This document shows, one piece after another, positions 38,501 through 55,794 of a stretch of DNA of 64,000 nt. A model generated the notes under the pieces. The model saw only the letters and a list, made by a program, of their open reading frames with translations. It was not told the origin of the DNA and made no database searches. Source of the DNA: Pagrus major. Its lineage: Eukaryota; Chordata; Actinopteri; Spariformes; Sparidae. Every line of letters starts with the position of its first letter. Positions within the stretch are counted from its first letter, which is position 1. The DNA lies in NCBI RefSeq assembly GCF_040436345.1, contig NC_133237.1:19845749-19909748 (forward strand), given 5' to 3'. A program made the position numbers and the translations under genes.

Positions 38501-41004
38501 AATAGACAGGAAATTCCAGCCTGCTGTGTTTGTTTCTTTGGTGTTTTATGGTGGTCTGGCCTCTGAAGCAACCAAAACCGTGGATAGGTTTTACCTCATC
38601 TGAGAAGCATGGGAGCGGAGAGAGAAGGGGGCTATCAACAGAGGAGGCGTATTTGCACTTTGCAGCCACACTAAGACACAGAGCTAACAGGAAGCTTTGT
38701 GAAAGTATCAGATTTAGAAACCAAAGTGAGAATAAGTGCAGTGTTGATGCTTTCCAGCATTTCCACACTCATAAATAGTAAGTAACAGCTTATCTCTGTG
38801 TAGGTTTAGCTGTTAAATCATAGTTATTAGAGATATATACAACTATGTAAAGGAGGACAATGCTTAAATTAATTCTGATGGGGATTTTGTGTGAGATCAT
38901 GAACAATTTTGCTGGCTTGGCACAAGAGCTGGAGCTGTCTTCATGGATAACGAAATAGGAAACGTATTTTGAAATTGCACCATGTTAGTGGGAACTTTCG
39001 TGCCAAAATAAACTGTTCTGCCAGTCATAAATCAGGGAAAATATCTTCATTTCCCAAAAAATCAGGGCCAAATTTGACCAAACACAATACAGTACAGTAC
39101 AATAGGTGCTTGCTTTTGGCCCTTGGCCCATCATTGAGTCTCAGTTTTGGCCCTCTAAGTTAAAAAGGGTTGCCCCCCCCCTGCTAGAAATCATCTAATG
39201 TCATCATTGTCACACTTTTTTCTTTAGCACATGAAAGTTTTAACAGGCAGAGCTGTCCCTAATTAATATTTTCAGTGTTAAACTGTCATGTGAATCAATT
39301 TACATAACAAATCCAAAGTGTCAACATTTCATAAACAAAATCAACAATCCTTATTCTCCCCTTAGAGCCTCCCTGCATCTCATCCATTTGGTCACAAAAG
39401 TGATTGACAAGGGATTTCCAACTTTGGCAACAGGGGAATTTGATGGCAGATGGGGTGCAAGTCATTTCAAAATTAAGAAACTAAGCCTCATCCAAAAAGA
39501 GCTCCAGATTATTGAGGATGTGTGTCTAGCAGTGTTTTCCTCGGGATAATAGTGTGAAGAGTGGGAGTGTAAACCCACATAATCTCAGTATTTTGATACA
39601 GCTTGATCAAACAAGAAATTAACTTTAAAAAAAAGCAATATAATGTCCTGAGCCTGGCATGATGATAGAGACTAGGGCTGCAACTAACGATTACTTTCAT
39701 TATTGATTACTTAATTAGTCATTTAGTCAATAAAATGTCAGAAACTTTGTAAAATGCTCATCTAAAGCTCAAAGTGACATCTTCAAATTGCTTCTTCTGT
39801 TTGACGAACAATCCAAAACCCAAAGACTCTTCATTTACTATCATAAATGTCAAAGAAAAGCAGGTAATCCGGAAATTTAAGAGGCTGAAACCTGGAAACG
39901 TTTGAGATTTTTCCTTGAAAAATGATTGAAACGATTAATCATAGTAGCTGGCAACTTACTTTCTCTGAATTGCCAAATAATTGCAGCTCCACGTGTGACT
40001 CTAAACCCCTTTTTGTAATATGAAATTAATTAAATGAAAATGTGTTGTGATTCATTATGGTAGCAGCCATTATTAATAACTTGTTAGTGACAATATCTTC
40101 TCTGTATAGCTAAGAAAGATGGGCCAAAAAAGAGATCTTGTTGCCGTTGCAGTCTACTTCATCATCTCTTTCGCTCACTTTGCTATAGAAAAGTCACCGA
40201 CAGTGGGCCTAAAGTCGAATTAGCAAACTCAGAATTTCTGTTTCCAAGAAAAAACAACATGTCATATAACAAATAGATATTCTACTGCTATAATGCTATA
40301 AATGTCCAATCTTCACTGGCAGACAAGGTGGGTTTACCCTCCACAGCGTCCCATAAAGGTCTAGTATCTGCTCAGGACTGGACTGAATGTGTTAATTGCA
40401 GGCTGTAACAGGATGTAAAGGTCACATCTGCCCGCAGGGTGCCGAACGAAGCGTCGCTGCGTGTCGGTTTTACAATGTAGGCTATCCGGAACCCAAACAG
40501 AACCAAAAAAAGAACCGAAAAAGTGCGTTGCTTGGCAGCTTTACATCATCTTAAAACATAAACTCAAATCACAATAGAGACACTAAGCCAGCAGCTCCTT
40601 CTCTCCCTCCTCCCTCCTCCTCCTCCTCCCCAGTTTTTTTCTCCACATCTGGTTCCACTCACCGCTCGGACTTTTGGTTCGTGGCATACCGAGGCACCAA
40701 ACTCACAATACGCAGAAAATATCACTCGGGAGCTGCTTTCTCGTGCAATTTTCGCACTTGAAGCGGTTATCAAAACAAAAGCATGCACCCTCCGCGAAAT
40801 GTCCGCCCGCTTTCTCGACTTTTTTTACATGAATGACATGAAGCCAAAGTTGAGATTTGTGTCTTGCTCACCCGCACCGCCGCTCTTCAGTTCCAGACTA
40901 AAGACGAGGAATAAATATAAAGTGCATTTGTAAAACAGAAGTTGCCCATTTGTCCATGCTCTCCTTGATTCCTTGTTTCGGTGACGGTCGTTATTGCCTT
41001 GCAT
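14469..41004 (-). CDS. mrc2: Endo180 / C-type mannose receptor 2 (uPARAP)
   Basis: Endocytic receptor that binds and internalises collagen. Twenty-nine coding exons with compatible phases give 1477 aa (human MRC2: 1479). Layout: signal peptide, ricin-B domain, fibronectin type II domain, eight C-type lectin domains (CTLDs), one membrane span and a short tail ending in the Endo180-specific [13 protein letters not shown]. Exons 5' to 3': 41004-40872, 34450-34040, 31652-31479, 31323-31159, 29736-29623, 29363-29220, 29107-28916, 26970-26816, 26657-26553, 24203-24088, 24000-23852, 22111-21894, 20458-20316, 20236-20140, 20048-19919, 19692-19660, 19532-19366, 19158-18990, 18904-18762, 18293-18185, 17914-17748, 17660-17552, 17464-17226, 17102-16940, 16806-16657, 16398-16285, 15810-15631, 14810-14787, 14689-14469. 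It is MRC2 rather than MRC1 by tail, length and position next to tlk2. The exon 1 start is the least certain point. Confidence 0.95.
15631..16806 (-). CDS. mrc2: mrc2 exons 25-27: C-type lectin domain 8
   Basis: Exons 16806-16657, 16398-16285 and 15810-15631 encode CTLD8 (residues about 1249-1396): [57 protein letters not shown] and [18 protein letters not shown]. The block is phase 1 at both outer ends, like other family members. Confidence 0.94.
16940..17464 (-). CDS. mrc2: mrc2 exons 23-24: C-type lectin domain 7
   Basis: Exons 17464-17226 and 17102-16940 encode CTLD7 (residues about 1115-1248): a proline-rich lead, [58 protein letters not shown] and [16 protein letters not shown]. The exon 24 donor lies inside a GT dinucleotide run (AAGTG|GTGTGTGTG). 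Phase 1 is required by the next exon, which supports that exact cut. Confidence 0.9.
17552..18293 (-). CDS. mrc2: mrc2 exons 20-22: C-type lectin domain 6
   Basis: Exons 18293-18185, 17914-17748 and 17660-17552 encode CTLD6 (to residue about 1114): [53 protein letters not shown] and NGFICQRPQ. Introns here are short (about 90-270 bp) except the Tc1/mariner-bearing intron before exon 20. Confidence 0.92.
18399..18730 (+). mobile_element. Tc1/mariner-type element fragment in mrc2 intron 19
   Basis: Begins with 'acaaccccgcttccaaaa', matching in outline the inverted-repeat end of a very common fish Tc1/mariner-like element. It continues with the family's 'aagttgggatgctgtg', 'caggttaattggtaacagg' and 'catgactggg' landmarks. 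Only the 5' non-coding part is retained; no transposase is present. It ends within about 30 bp of the exon 19 donor at 18761. Confidence 0.6.
18762..19692 (-). CDS. mrc2: mrc2 exons 16-19: linker micro-exon and C-type lectin domain 5
   Basis: Exon 16 (19692-19660, 33 nt) encodes an acidic linker ([10 protein letters not shown]). Exons 19532-19366, 19158-18990 and 18904-18762 encode CTLD5 (to residue about 986): [54 protein letters not shown]. Exon 17 lacks a usable GT donor in the right place. Ending it at AAG before GCACTG (a GC donor) restores phase 0 and the family's spacing (FLSDTLAK then [10 protein letters not shown]). Confidence 0.85.
19690..19722. repeat. (CA)n microsatellite beside mrc2 exon 16
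   Basis: A pure CA run begins just right of the exon 16 acceptor (19693). On the minus strand it is a GT-rich tract immediately upstream of the TTTTTAG acceptor. Confidence 0.8.
19919..20458 (-). CDS. mrc2: mrc2 exons 13-15: C-type lectin domain 4
   Basis: Exons 20458-20316, 20236-20140 and 20048-19919 complete CTLD4 (to residue about 815). Landmarks are [49 protein letters not shown] and [10 protein letters not shown]. Exon 13 ends in GG|GTGGGT (phase 2), and exon 14 restores the [11 protein letters not shown] reading. Confidence 0.93.
21090..21425 (+). repeat. Old dispersed repeat in mrc2 intron 12
   Basis: Contains 'ggttggtttgtcagcagg', 'attacacaaaaactattg', 'gatagggcgttttt', 'aatgcatggatc' and ends 'ggtatgcactccact'-'agtgccattctag'. 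This wording is common to a widely dispersed old vertebrate/fish repeat whose class I cannot name with confidence. No coding potential. Confidence 0.55.
21894..24203 (-). CDS. mrc2: mrc2 exons 10-12: C-type lectin domain 3 and linker
   Basis: Exons 24203-24088, 24000-23852 and 22111-21894 encode CTLD3 (residues about 532-680) and the start of CTLD4. Landmarks are [56 protein letters not shown] and GLWEVREC. A proline-rich linker ([15 protein letters not shown]) follows, then LRYCYK, which opens CTLD4. Confidence 0.93.
22112..23851. other. mrc2 intron 11 (1.74 kb)
   Basis: Intron between exons 11 and 12, phase 1. It holds AT-rich sequence and a partial copy (about 23354-23520) of the 'gggctgcaact' inverted-repeat family. 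Nothing else is recognisable; a 76-codon open frame at 22488-22718 on the minus strand matches no family I know. Confidence 0.55.
24204..26552. other. mrc2 intron 9 (2.35 kb)
   Basis: Intron between exons 9 and 10, phase 0. It is mostly single-copy-looking AT-rich DNA. I saw no gene, repeat family or RNA gene in it. Confidence 0.5.
26553..29107 (-). CDS. mrc2: mrc2 exons 7-9: C-type lectin domain 2
   Basis: Exons 29107-28916, 26970-26816 and 26657-26553 encode CTLD2 (residues about 381-531), the only CTLD of Endo180 known to bind sugar (mannose, fucose, N-acetylglucosamine) with Ca2+. The EPN ligand motif is present in [10 protein letters not shown]-type context (here [12 protein letters not shown]). 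The later WND motif reads WDD (GRWDDSPCN). A foldback transposon occupies most of the 1.9 kb intron between exons 7 and 8. Confidence 0.94.
27012..28254. mobile_element. Foldback / long inverted-repeat transposon in mrc2 intron 7
   Basis: The left end (GAAGGGGAATTCCGG) and right end (CCGGAATTACCCTTTAAG) are inverted. Matching words continue inward: left GGTTCAGTAGATTGCTTCAG against reversed right GGTCCAGTAAATCGCTTCAG, and left AACCAGAAGCACAAGTCTCA against reversed right AACCAGAAACACAAGTCTCG. The arms of about 250-300 bp surround a centre of about 700 bp without a transposase. This is the plan of a non-autonomous foldback DNA transposon. The length of 1.2 kb accounts for most of intron 7 (26971-28915). 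Confidence 0.7.
29220..31323 (-). CDS. mrc2: mrc2 exons 4-6: C-type lectin domain 1
   Basis: Exons 31323-31159, 29736-29623 and 29363-29220 encode CTLD1 (residues about 240-380). Visible landmarks are CETFWD, the WIGLNDLD block, [14 protein letters not shown] and the closing [20 protein letters not shown]. The second intron of the block (29364-29622) holds a pure (GT)n tract at 29461-29502. Confidence 0.93.
29461..29502. repeat. (GT)n microsatellite in mrc2 intron 5
   Basis: Uninterrupted TG repeat of about 21 units, about 100 bp from the exon 6 acceptor (29364). Confidence 0.95.
30740..30977 (-). repeat. MITE copy, 'gggctgcaact' family, reverse orientation
   Basis: Read on the minus strand it begins GGGCTGGACCTAAAAATT and runs through 'aaacccaaagtgacatctt' and 'ctcttcatttactatcataaa', words shared with the copy at 39673-39995. 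It lies in mrc2 intron 4 and is non-coding. Confidence 0.6.
31479..31652 (-). CDS. mrc2: mrc2 exon 3: fibronectin type II domain
   Basis: Residues about 182-239 form one fibronectin type II module: [17 protein letters not shown], then [18 protein letters not shown] and [12 protein letters not shown], with four cysteines. In Endo180 this domain contributes to collagen binding. The exon is symmetric (phase 1 at both ends) and ends at AAAGA|GTGAGT. Confidence 0.95.
31653..34039. other. mrc2 intron 2 (2.4 kb)
   Basis: Phase 1 intron between the ricin-B and fibronectin II exons. Apart from the inverted-repeat element at 33592-33930 it has no recognisable content. Confidence 0.6.
33592..33930 (+). 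repeat. Inverted-repeat element, 'ttaaaggtccagtgtgtagg' family
   Basis: The left end 'ttttaaaggtccag' and right end 'ctggacctttaaaag' are inverted, with 'aggatttagtg' and 'ctactaaatcc' just inside. The interior carries the family's 'gtccgccgtgttg' and 'aaactaaacactggctcta' words. It is a full-length copy of about 340 bp of a non-autonomous DNA transposon that is very abundant in percomorph fishes. It lies in mrc2 intron 2, about 110 bp from exon 2. Confidence 0.75.
34040..34450 (-). CDS. mrc2: mrc2 exon 2: ricin-B (cysteine-rich) domain
   Basis: Encodes residues about 45-181. It contains the hallmarks of the mannose-receptor-family ricin-B domain: [30 protein letters not shown] and a conserved YTCDRE. 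A serine run of seven residues (about 34105-34133) interrupts the loop before GFKWTL; human MRC2 has a different, non-homopolymeric loop there. The exon starts after a TCTGCACAG acceptor and ends at CGTG|GTAAGC, phase 1 on both sides. Confidence 0.92.
36597..36860 (+). repeat. Short dispersed element, 'ttatgtaacttctgccacta' family
   Basis: Contains 'cattatgtaacttctgcc', 'actaggggttcctcaa' and 'tggtgacgtcatgaagta', typical of a common teleost miniature inverted-repeat element. The right end is not defined. Confidence 0.5.
36903..37055 (+). repeat. Fragment of the 'CAGAGGTGGGAA' element family
   Basis: Carries 'ggtacttgagtattttcat', 'acttccactaaactacatt' and 'aagttactagttcctttgc', internal words of the family seen complete at 10657-11391. 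The terminal repeats are missing. Confidence 0.5.
39673..39995 (+). repeat. Full-length MITE, 'gggctgcaact' family
   Basis: Left end GGGCTGCAACTAACGATTA and right end TAATTGCAGCTCC are inverted. The interior includes 'aataaaatgtcagaaac', 'caaagtgacatcttcaaat' and 'cccaaagactcttcattta'. The length of about 320 bp with no frame marks a non-autonomous, probably hAT-type element. At least four further copies or fragments are in this window. Confidence 0.7.
40872..41004 (-). CDS. mrc2: mrc2 exon 1: signal peptide
   Basis: I chose this exon because its donor (GCGG|GTGAGC) leaves one base, matching the phase of exon 2, and because the frame contains a hydrophobic core (LYLFLVFSL) typical of a signal peptide, followed by ELKSGGA. 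The start used is the ATG at 41004 (MQGNNDRH...). A further in-frame ATG at 41046 lies in the CA-repeat side of the sequence. The N-terminal region ahead of the hydrophobic core is long (about 27 residues), so the true start is unproven. The next exon begins 6.4 kb away. Confidence 0.6.
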
Positions 41005-41340
41005 GCTCACAACTAACAACACACTCACACACTCACTCACACACACACACGCTGCAAAAAAAAAAAGAGGAGAGGGAAAAAAAAAAAGTGAACCCGGAGC
41101 AGCAACAGCCCCAGCGCTTTACTCTGAGGACGGCTGATGCAGATTTGGTGAGTTTGACCGCTAGAGCTCCGTCTGCCTCTCAGTCAGATGAGACTCCAAT
41201 GAATGGAGCAACGTCAACAATGTGTGTGTGTGTGTGCGTGTGTGTTTGTATGGTTTCCAACATGAGGTCCGGGGACCTCCAGGCGCCTGCTGGAGGAAAC
41301 CCAACAGCGACCGAGTGAACTCCTGACAACTCTTAACACG
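41005..41340 (-). promoter_or_regulatory. mrc2: Region just upstream of mrc2 exon 1
   Basis: The presumed 5'UTR and core promoter lie immediately right of the exon 1 start. It includes a (CA)n tract at about 41025-41050, a purine run and a (TG)n tract at about 41220-41245. No TATA box stands out. The assignment follows only from position. Confidence 0.35.
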
Positions 41341-41690
41341 TATCTCACAATAAGTATCACATCTAACGAGGAAAGGTTATTTGTAGCGCACAATTCAGAC
41401 ACAAGGCAACTCAAAGTGCTTCACAGGGGCGTGTATTACATTAAAATACATTAAAAAACAAGGAGGAAGACATCAAGAGACAAAATAGGAAAATAAGCTG
41501 GAAAAGAAAAGGTTTAAAAGAGACGAGATTTAAGAATAAACGTCACAGTGCAGTTCAAAAAGAGAGTTGGATCTGACCTGCAGTTTTCTGGGAGTTTGTT
41601 CCAGATATGTGGCGCATAATAATAACTTCTCCATGTTTAGTTTTGACTCTAGAAGACTGAACAGTAATGTTTTGCACCAAAATCTACAGG
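41341..41690 (+). repeat. Retroelement-like fragment ('aggcaactcaaagtgcttca')
   Basis: Includes 'ttatttgtagcgcacaatt', 'aggcaactcaaagtgcttca', 'ttgttccagatatgtggcgc' and 'cttctccatgtttagttttg', a succession common in teleost genomes as part of an old non-LTR retroelement. No coding frame. Limits are approximate. Confidence 0.5.
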
Positions 41691-42120
41691 CTTTACACTT
41701 TTTTCCCTTGTTTTTTCTGTTATTTTCTGCTTTCAGTTGAGTTTTTTTGTTGTTGGGGGTTTTTTTTGGGTTATTTTTAGTCTAGCTGCAATTCTGTTAA
41801 AAGGTAATGGGGAGGAAATGTTTTTATATATATTTTTGTAATATGTAAGTAATAGACAGAAATAAGCTTTTATAGTTATTAGTGTTTTTACATGTATTTA
41901 ATTGAATACCAATAATTATATTACAAAGTCATTCTCATACTGTTTGAACAGGTTAGATAAATTGGCCGGAAAAAGGCTGGATACTGCAGATAAGACTGCA
42001 GGATTTTTGGGTAGGGAAAAAGTTATTTCACTTACCTTTCGGGAGAATGAAAACTTCCACTCAGCTAATGATGGGGGTTCTTTGAAACCATTTAGATTAA
42101 AGTTGAAATCATGCCACAGT

Positions 42121-42355
42121 TTAAAGGTGCACTATGTAGTTTTGGGAAAGACATTTTAATTTTAAAAAGAGAAAGGTCTTCATTGACTGATTTTTGTAAT
42201 GCCTAAACAAACTAAAATAAACAAACTCTCTTCGTTATCATGACTGAAAAACTGCATTAACTAACTGACCTTAAAGGACAACACAACTTCATATTGTTTC
42301 ATTTTGTTTATATTTGGCGGACCCTGCCGCCTTTCTAGCTTCAAACAGTGTTTGG
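42121..42355 (+). repeat. 5' part of 'ttaaaggtgcactatgtag' element
   Basis: Starts with 'tttaaaggtgcactatgtag' and includes 'tttggcggaccctgccgcc' and 'ttcaaacagtgtttgggg', typical words of a common percomorph inverted-repeat element. The matching right end is not seen nearby, so it is truncated or interrupted. Confidence 0.55.
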
Positions 42356-42619
42356 GGACACCAACACTGTCATGCTGACCTTGCACATCAGAGACTGTCA
42401 AGGGATGAGGAATGTACGCTCACTCACAGGGCAATGATGGAGAATCCTGGAAGGCCGCGATTGAAAGGAATGTCCTGCTCTATCGGAGTCATGGATTGGC
42501 CAGAACAAACAACATGTTTCAGCATAGATTATGAGTCATACCTTGATACAGGAAAACCAAAGACTGATGGCTGACTTGTCTCATCAGGCAGATAGACAAA
42601 CAGATTTTTAGTGGGTGTT

Positions 42620-43400
42620 AGGCTCTGCTGGGATTGTCCATTGTCATTGATCCTGTTTGTAATTTACATTGATTGTATTTCAAGGCGATCTGGGGGAGGT
42701 CAGCGTTTGATTAGGGGACCTCAGAGTTGACTCTCTGCTTTTAGCAGATGGTTCTGTTGGCCTCATCAGACTGTGACTTTCAGAATGCACTGGCCAGGTT
42801 TGCAGTTGGATGCAAAGAGGACAGGATAAGTCTGAGGCCAAGGCTTTCAGTGGGAAAATGCTCTGGTGCAGGAATTCAGTTAACTTGGGGTGTTGGTGAG
42901 GGTAAAATGGTCGATCGACTGGCAGTTTGGTGTGATGTAAGCAGTAATGCAGGCGTACCGCACTGTTCTGATGAAGCAGGAGCTGAGCTGGAAAGCAAAG
43001 CTTTTGATTTACCAGTTCATCTATGCTCCAACCTTACCTCACCTATGTGCATTAACTATGGGTAGTGACAGAAAGAATGAGATTGTGAATAAAAGCAACC
43101 AAAATGGGTTTCCTCCATAGGATGGCTGGTCTTACAGCCGAAAGGAGCTTGGAGTAGAGGTGCTGCTGCTCCTCCGCATCAAATAGAGCCAGTTGAACTG
43201 ACTCCGGCATGTGCCCTTGGAGGTTTTCCGGGCTTGTCCAACTAGTAGAGGCCCCAAGGTAGACCCAGGACACACTGGGGAGATTATTCATTTTATCTGG
43301 CAATATATGCCTGTGGATCCTCCGGGAAGAGCTAGACTTCCTTGCTTTGCCCCCTGGATAAGTAGCAAAAACAGAACTGACGCGACTACCACGAGCATTA
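42620..43400 (+). pseudogene. Broken non-LTR retrotransposon 3' end (Rex3/RTE-like)
   Basis: The frame at 42748-43065 begins VLLASSDCDFQ, matching the stretch after the catalytic YADD-type motif of non-LTR reverse transcriptases. Further words (42935-43035, 43130-43380) follow the usual order of the C-terminal end and 3' region of a common fish element, such as 'agaccca'-'ggacacactgggg' near 43260. The frame is broken by stops and shifts. No catalytic aspartate pair is intact and no 5' part is visible. Family assignment (Rex3 or another RTE-like clade) is a judgement from memory. Confidence 0.65.
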
Positions 43401-43499
43401 GTATACCATTCAATAAACATGTCTGTGTAAAGAGCGGGAAAAATTCTATGCAATTTGTGGCCCATGGAGTTTCACATGTATACCAGTTGGTGTACTAAG

Positions 43500-45017
43500 T
43501 CTGATTTATTCAATATGTCACCACAGAGAGACAACAAATGAGAACCCACCGAATATCGGCGACTCAAGACCAGCACTGGAATTATGAATGAGACAGCAAA
43601 CACCATGATGCTTAGTCATTTGTCAGCTGCACTACAATAACATTTGTATTAATCCATAAAGTTAGCTCTTTCTAGATCAAAATTGACAATGTGGCATTAC
43701 TAAGTTTACAGTATTGTTATCCAGTAATGAACAAGTTGTTTGTTCCATTTAGTCACTAATCAGAGAACAGAACTAAAATGTATTTACTGTTTGATTTATA
43801 ATCTGTGAAGCTAATTTTACTCTAAAAGTGAAGAACAATGCTCATGTAACATACAATACATGTAAAAATAAGTTATTCCTTCCAAGAAAGCAGTGATGTA
43901 AGCCCAGTCAATAAGAAGCAAAAAACAAAATACACATTTTAACCAATAGTATTTAATGGTTTATGCAACTCTCTGCTAAGGCCCAATCTCCCCCCAACAG
44001 TACTATTAGGTAGACCAGTCCCTTGCATTTTATTGGCCAAAAATAAATTCAAACATACCTAAATAAATATGTGTTTATGGTAGGGGGTCAATCAAAACAG
44101 TAACAGTTCTAATTAAAGGCAACTTGAAAAACACAACAGTTTTCTCCATAAAACTGGTTAAATTGAAAAGTTTTTTAAAAAAATGTAAAAGGGGTCGTTT
44201 CTCAACAGCTTCCACTCCATATCAAGTAACACGACTCTAAAACCATTCAATATAAAAACTGAGGTGGAACACTGCCACCAGCTGGAAGTTATAAGCTTTG
44301 GTCACAGGAGTTTGACGAGGAGATGGGAAAGGGTAAAGGGGTTATAGCTTATATCCCTCCTCGTCACAAACTATCTGGGTCTGGAATTTAAGCAGGGCAG
44401 GGGATCCCAGAACAGCGGATTGGATGACATAGTGCCATAGATATTTAGGGTTCAATACAATAACAGGCCAGACTGGTTCTCTCAGTAAAGTTCAGGGAGA
44501 TGAGAACAAACAAATTGTTTGAGCTTGGGGAGTTCAGACTACCTCGGACCAGAATGGCTCATGCATGTGTGTATGTGTGAGTGCGTATGGATATGAGGCC
44601 TTCTGCAGTCCTTTCCATCTGGCCAAGCTGAAGCAGTTCTATACTTCTTTTTATTTTCTCTTTTTTAAGCAGAAAAAGAAAATCCCAAACACTGAACCCC
44701 ACGTTTCACCAACACAGTGCCAAACCTCGCCCCTTGCTGTGTAAGTCGTCCAGGGCTTTGACCCCCAGAACAATGCCACCCTTTTGAGAAAGGAGGACAT
44801 GTAGGCTGGGGTGGGTGGACATTAGACGGATGAAGGGTGACGCGGGTCTCCCTTCACAACCCATCCATGACTTCTCACCCACCCCTTGCCGTCGTCTGAC
44901 CAGTTTCTCTCGGGTTCTTCGTGGCAAGGTGGGAGGCTGATGGGAGGGGGGACCGTACGGTGTCGCCCGCACCTCACTCTTTCAAATGTTTCCATCAGTC
45001 AGTTAAGGGGTGTGGGC
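43500..45017 (-). other. tlk2: tlk2 3' untranslated region and flank
   Basis: Follows the tlk2 TGA at 45018-45020. AATAAA hexamers occur on the minus strand at 44650-44655 and 44029-44034, giving UTRs of about 0.4 or 1.0 kb. The boundary with the retroelement to the left is not certain. No coding frame of interest. Confidence 0.4.
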
Positions 45018-53771
<8,754 letters not shown>

Positions 53772-54818
53772 TCAAGTGGGAGTGACGGATCACTGTTTCA
53801 AAAGCATTGGTTGTGATGAGTCATGGCTGTTTTTAGCTATATGGATGTGGAAAATTCCTGTTCTGAGTCATCAATAAGCCTGACAATAATGTTTTCCACT
53901 ATCATGTGTGTTCAACAAGCACCAGCCATGAAACCTGAGTACTCCAGGTAAATACAGTACTAAAATCAACAATCTGGCCCAGAACTTAGCCAATAAGAGA
54001 TATATCAAATATGCATTAAAGACGTAGGCCAGATGTGTAGAGTCATTGTCTAGAAAATTACAGCATCATGTGATAACACCCTGGCATTATAGGCCTAAGC
54101 TACATGGCGCTGGAGTTATGAAAGGTCACTAATGGAGGGACTGCCAAGTATACTCACAGCAATGGAAAAGGCCGTTACAGACAATAAGTGCACAGCTTGT
54201 TAGCTTGTGGAAAGGTTAAGGTCTAAGTTACACACCCAACACTGACTGCCATGTCTGTCATCTATGGCTTGCATACGTTAAATTAATAGTGTACATTTCG
54301 AGATGCACACTTGTCCTTATTCCTGTGTAACTTTACGCTGAATTTGGTTTATTGGCTCAATTAATATTATAACTACCCAGCAAAACACTTCTCGACAGCA
54401 TCAGTGAATTATCAGCGAGGTGGGCTTGCTAACATTTGGGTACACGAGCTAACAAGACAGCCGATCTTGGCCATCACTTAGCATTGCAATCAGAGCTAAC
54501 GGTTAGCGTTAGCTAGCAACATTAGACCAGATTTTGTGAAGTAACGTACCCAAAACAAGGCAAAAGGTAAATGATGTTGGCTCCTTCGCACGTGTCTAAT
54601 TAGGTGGCGACATAAGCTGTCACTCGAAGCAGTAAATTATTATACAAACACACGCTAGCCTCAGGTAGCTAACAGGCTAACGTGAACTCGTCCATCAAAA
54701 AGAAGCATCTTCTCGGTTCTGTGTTGTCAGGTGCTCCTGCCACGACGCTCGCACCCACTGAAACAAGACCGCTGTCCACAGATATCCCATTTATTCGACA
54801 ACCTAACGGGATACTTAC

Positions 54819-55250
54819 TGCAATTCAATATTTTCTCGGTCCTCCGGAGGGCCTGTTGTTAACCCTGAAACCGTCCCCGTTGTTTCCCCGGCGCTCGGCA
54901 GACCCTCCCAGGCTAGGCCACATCAACAGCCGCGTCCCTCGCGTGTTGATTGTTAGCGACCAAGGCACGGGAGCGGGCGGTGCGGCTGAAGGCAGACGAC
55001 GGAGGATTCCCTCGGAGGCCTCGACAACTCCGGGTAACCCAAAGCCGCCTTGCTCTACTCCTTAAACGGGGATCCCCATCACATCCCTCTCTCCACGGAC
55101 CATAGCGTGCCTATGTCGGGTGTCTCCTTCCACACAATGGCGACCCTCGAGGTTCTGCTTTTTTTTTTTTTTTACCCCACCAGGTATAAATATATGCCGT
55201 CTTCAGGCTAGCGGTAGTTAACGTTACCCCTATCTTTTTCTCCCCCGGTG
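54819..55250 (-). promoter_or_regulatory. tlk2: tlk2 CpG-rich promoter and probable non-coding first exon
   Basis: GC- and CpG-rich DNA spans about 54700-55400. A strong donor on the minus strand (TTGCA|GTAAGTATC, exon edge at 54819) could splice to the acceptor at 53720 in front of the start codon. A 5'UTR exon of a few hundred bases ending at 54819 is therefore likely. The transcription start is unknown. The distance to the mettl2 3' end is less than 1 kb. Confidence 0.5.
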
Positions 55251-55794
55251 GTGAGATGAATTTCGGGTCCTGGCTCTCAGCTCGATCAAAACAAAGTTCG
55301 GCCCCAGTCGTCTTCCTCGCCGCAGGGGAGAAAGCCAGTCTGTTTCGGAAGTTGTGCCGTTGCGAGCGTTTCAGTTGAATCCGGATCGATTCGGTTCGGT
55401 TCTCATGTTTTTGCAATGTAAACAATAATCAGTAAAATCTCATGTTTTCTCGTGAGATTGTTCAAGTATTTTTCACCTTCGTTCAGTCCACGCCTGCCCC
55501 AAATCTCTTGTCTGGACCAATGGCAAATCCCTCTGTACACAATACAATTTAACAGCGCCCACCCACACAACCACCAAAATCATCACTTATCACAAAGTGG
55601 CTATTTCCATGATGTTCACGCCCACATACTGTACTTATATAATATTAACAAATGACCAAATGCATGTTTTTTTGTTTGTTTGTTTTCTAAAGTTACCCAC
55701 TGAAGCACAAATGAGACTGTGATTGAAAGCAAGAAAGAGCTTATGAAGTAAGTAAATCCTTATTTACCTGAGAACATAAAAAAGATGCAGATTT

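Larger units (their letters stand above)
34451..40871. other. mrc2 intron 1 (6.4 kb)
   Basis: The largest intron of mrc2, phase 1. It contains three repeat copies (36597-36860, 36903-37055, 39673-39995) and an extra fragment of the 'gggctgcaact' family near 36390-36500. The remaining sequence is AT-rich with no plausible exon. As the first intron it is the likeliest place for enhancers, but none can be pointed out. Confidence 0.55.

Noticed and set aside
40564-40788. Frame [13 protein letters not shown]... as mrc2 signal exon
   Set aside because: No donor of the right phase follows, and the hydrophobic stretch is too short; the exon at 40872-41004 fits better.
14469-41004. Identity as MRC1 (macrophage mannose receptor), PLA2R1 or LY75
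   Set aside because: The cytoplasmic end, total length, EPN in CTLD2 and adjacency to tlk2 all fit MRC2; LY75 has ten lectin domains and the others have different tails.
42748-43065. Host gene reading MVLLASSDCDF...
   Set aside because: The words match the region after the catalytic site of non-LTR reverse transcriptases, and the surrounding frame is broken; treated as a dead retroelement.
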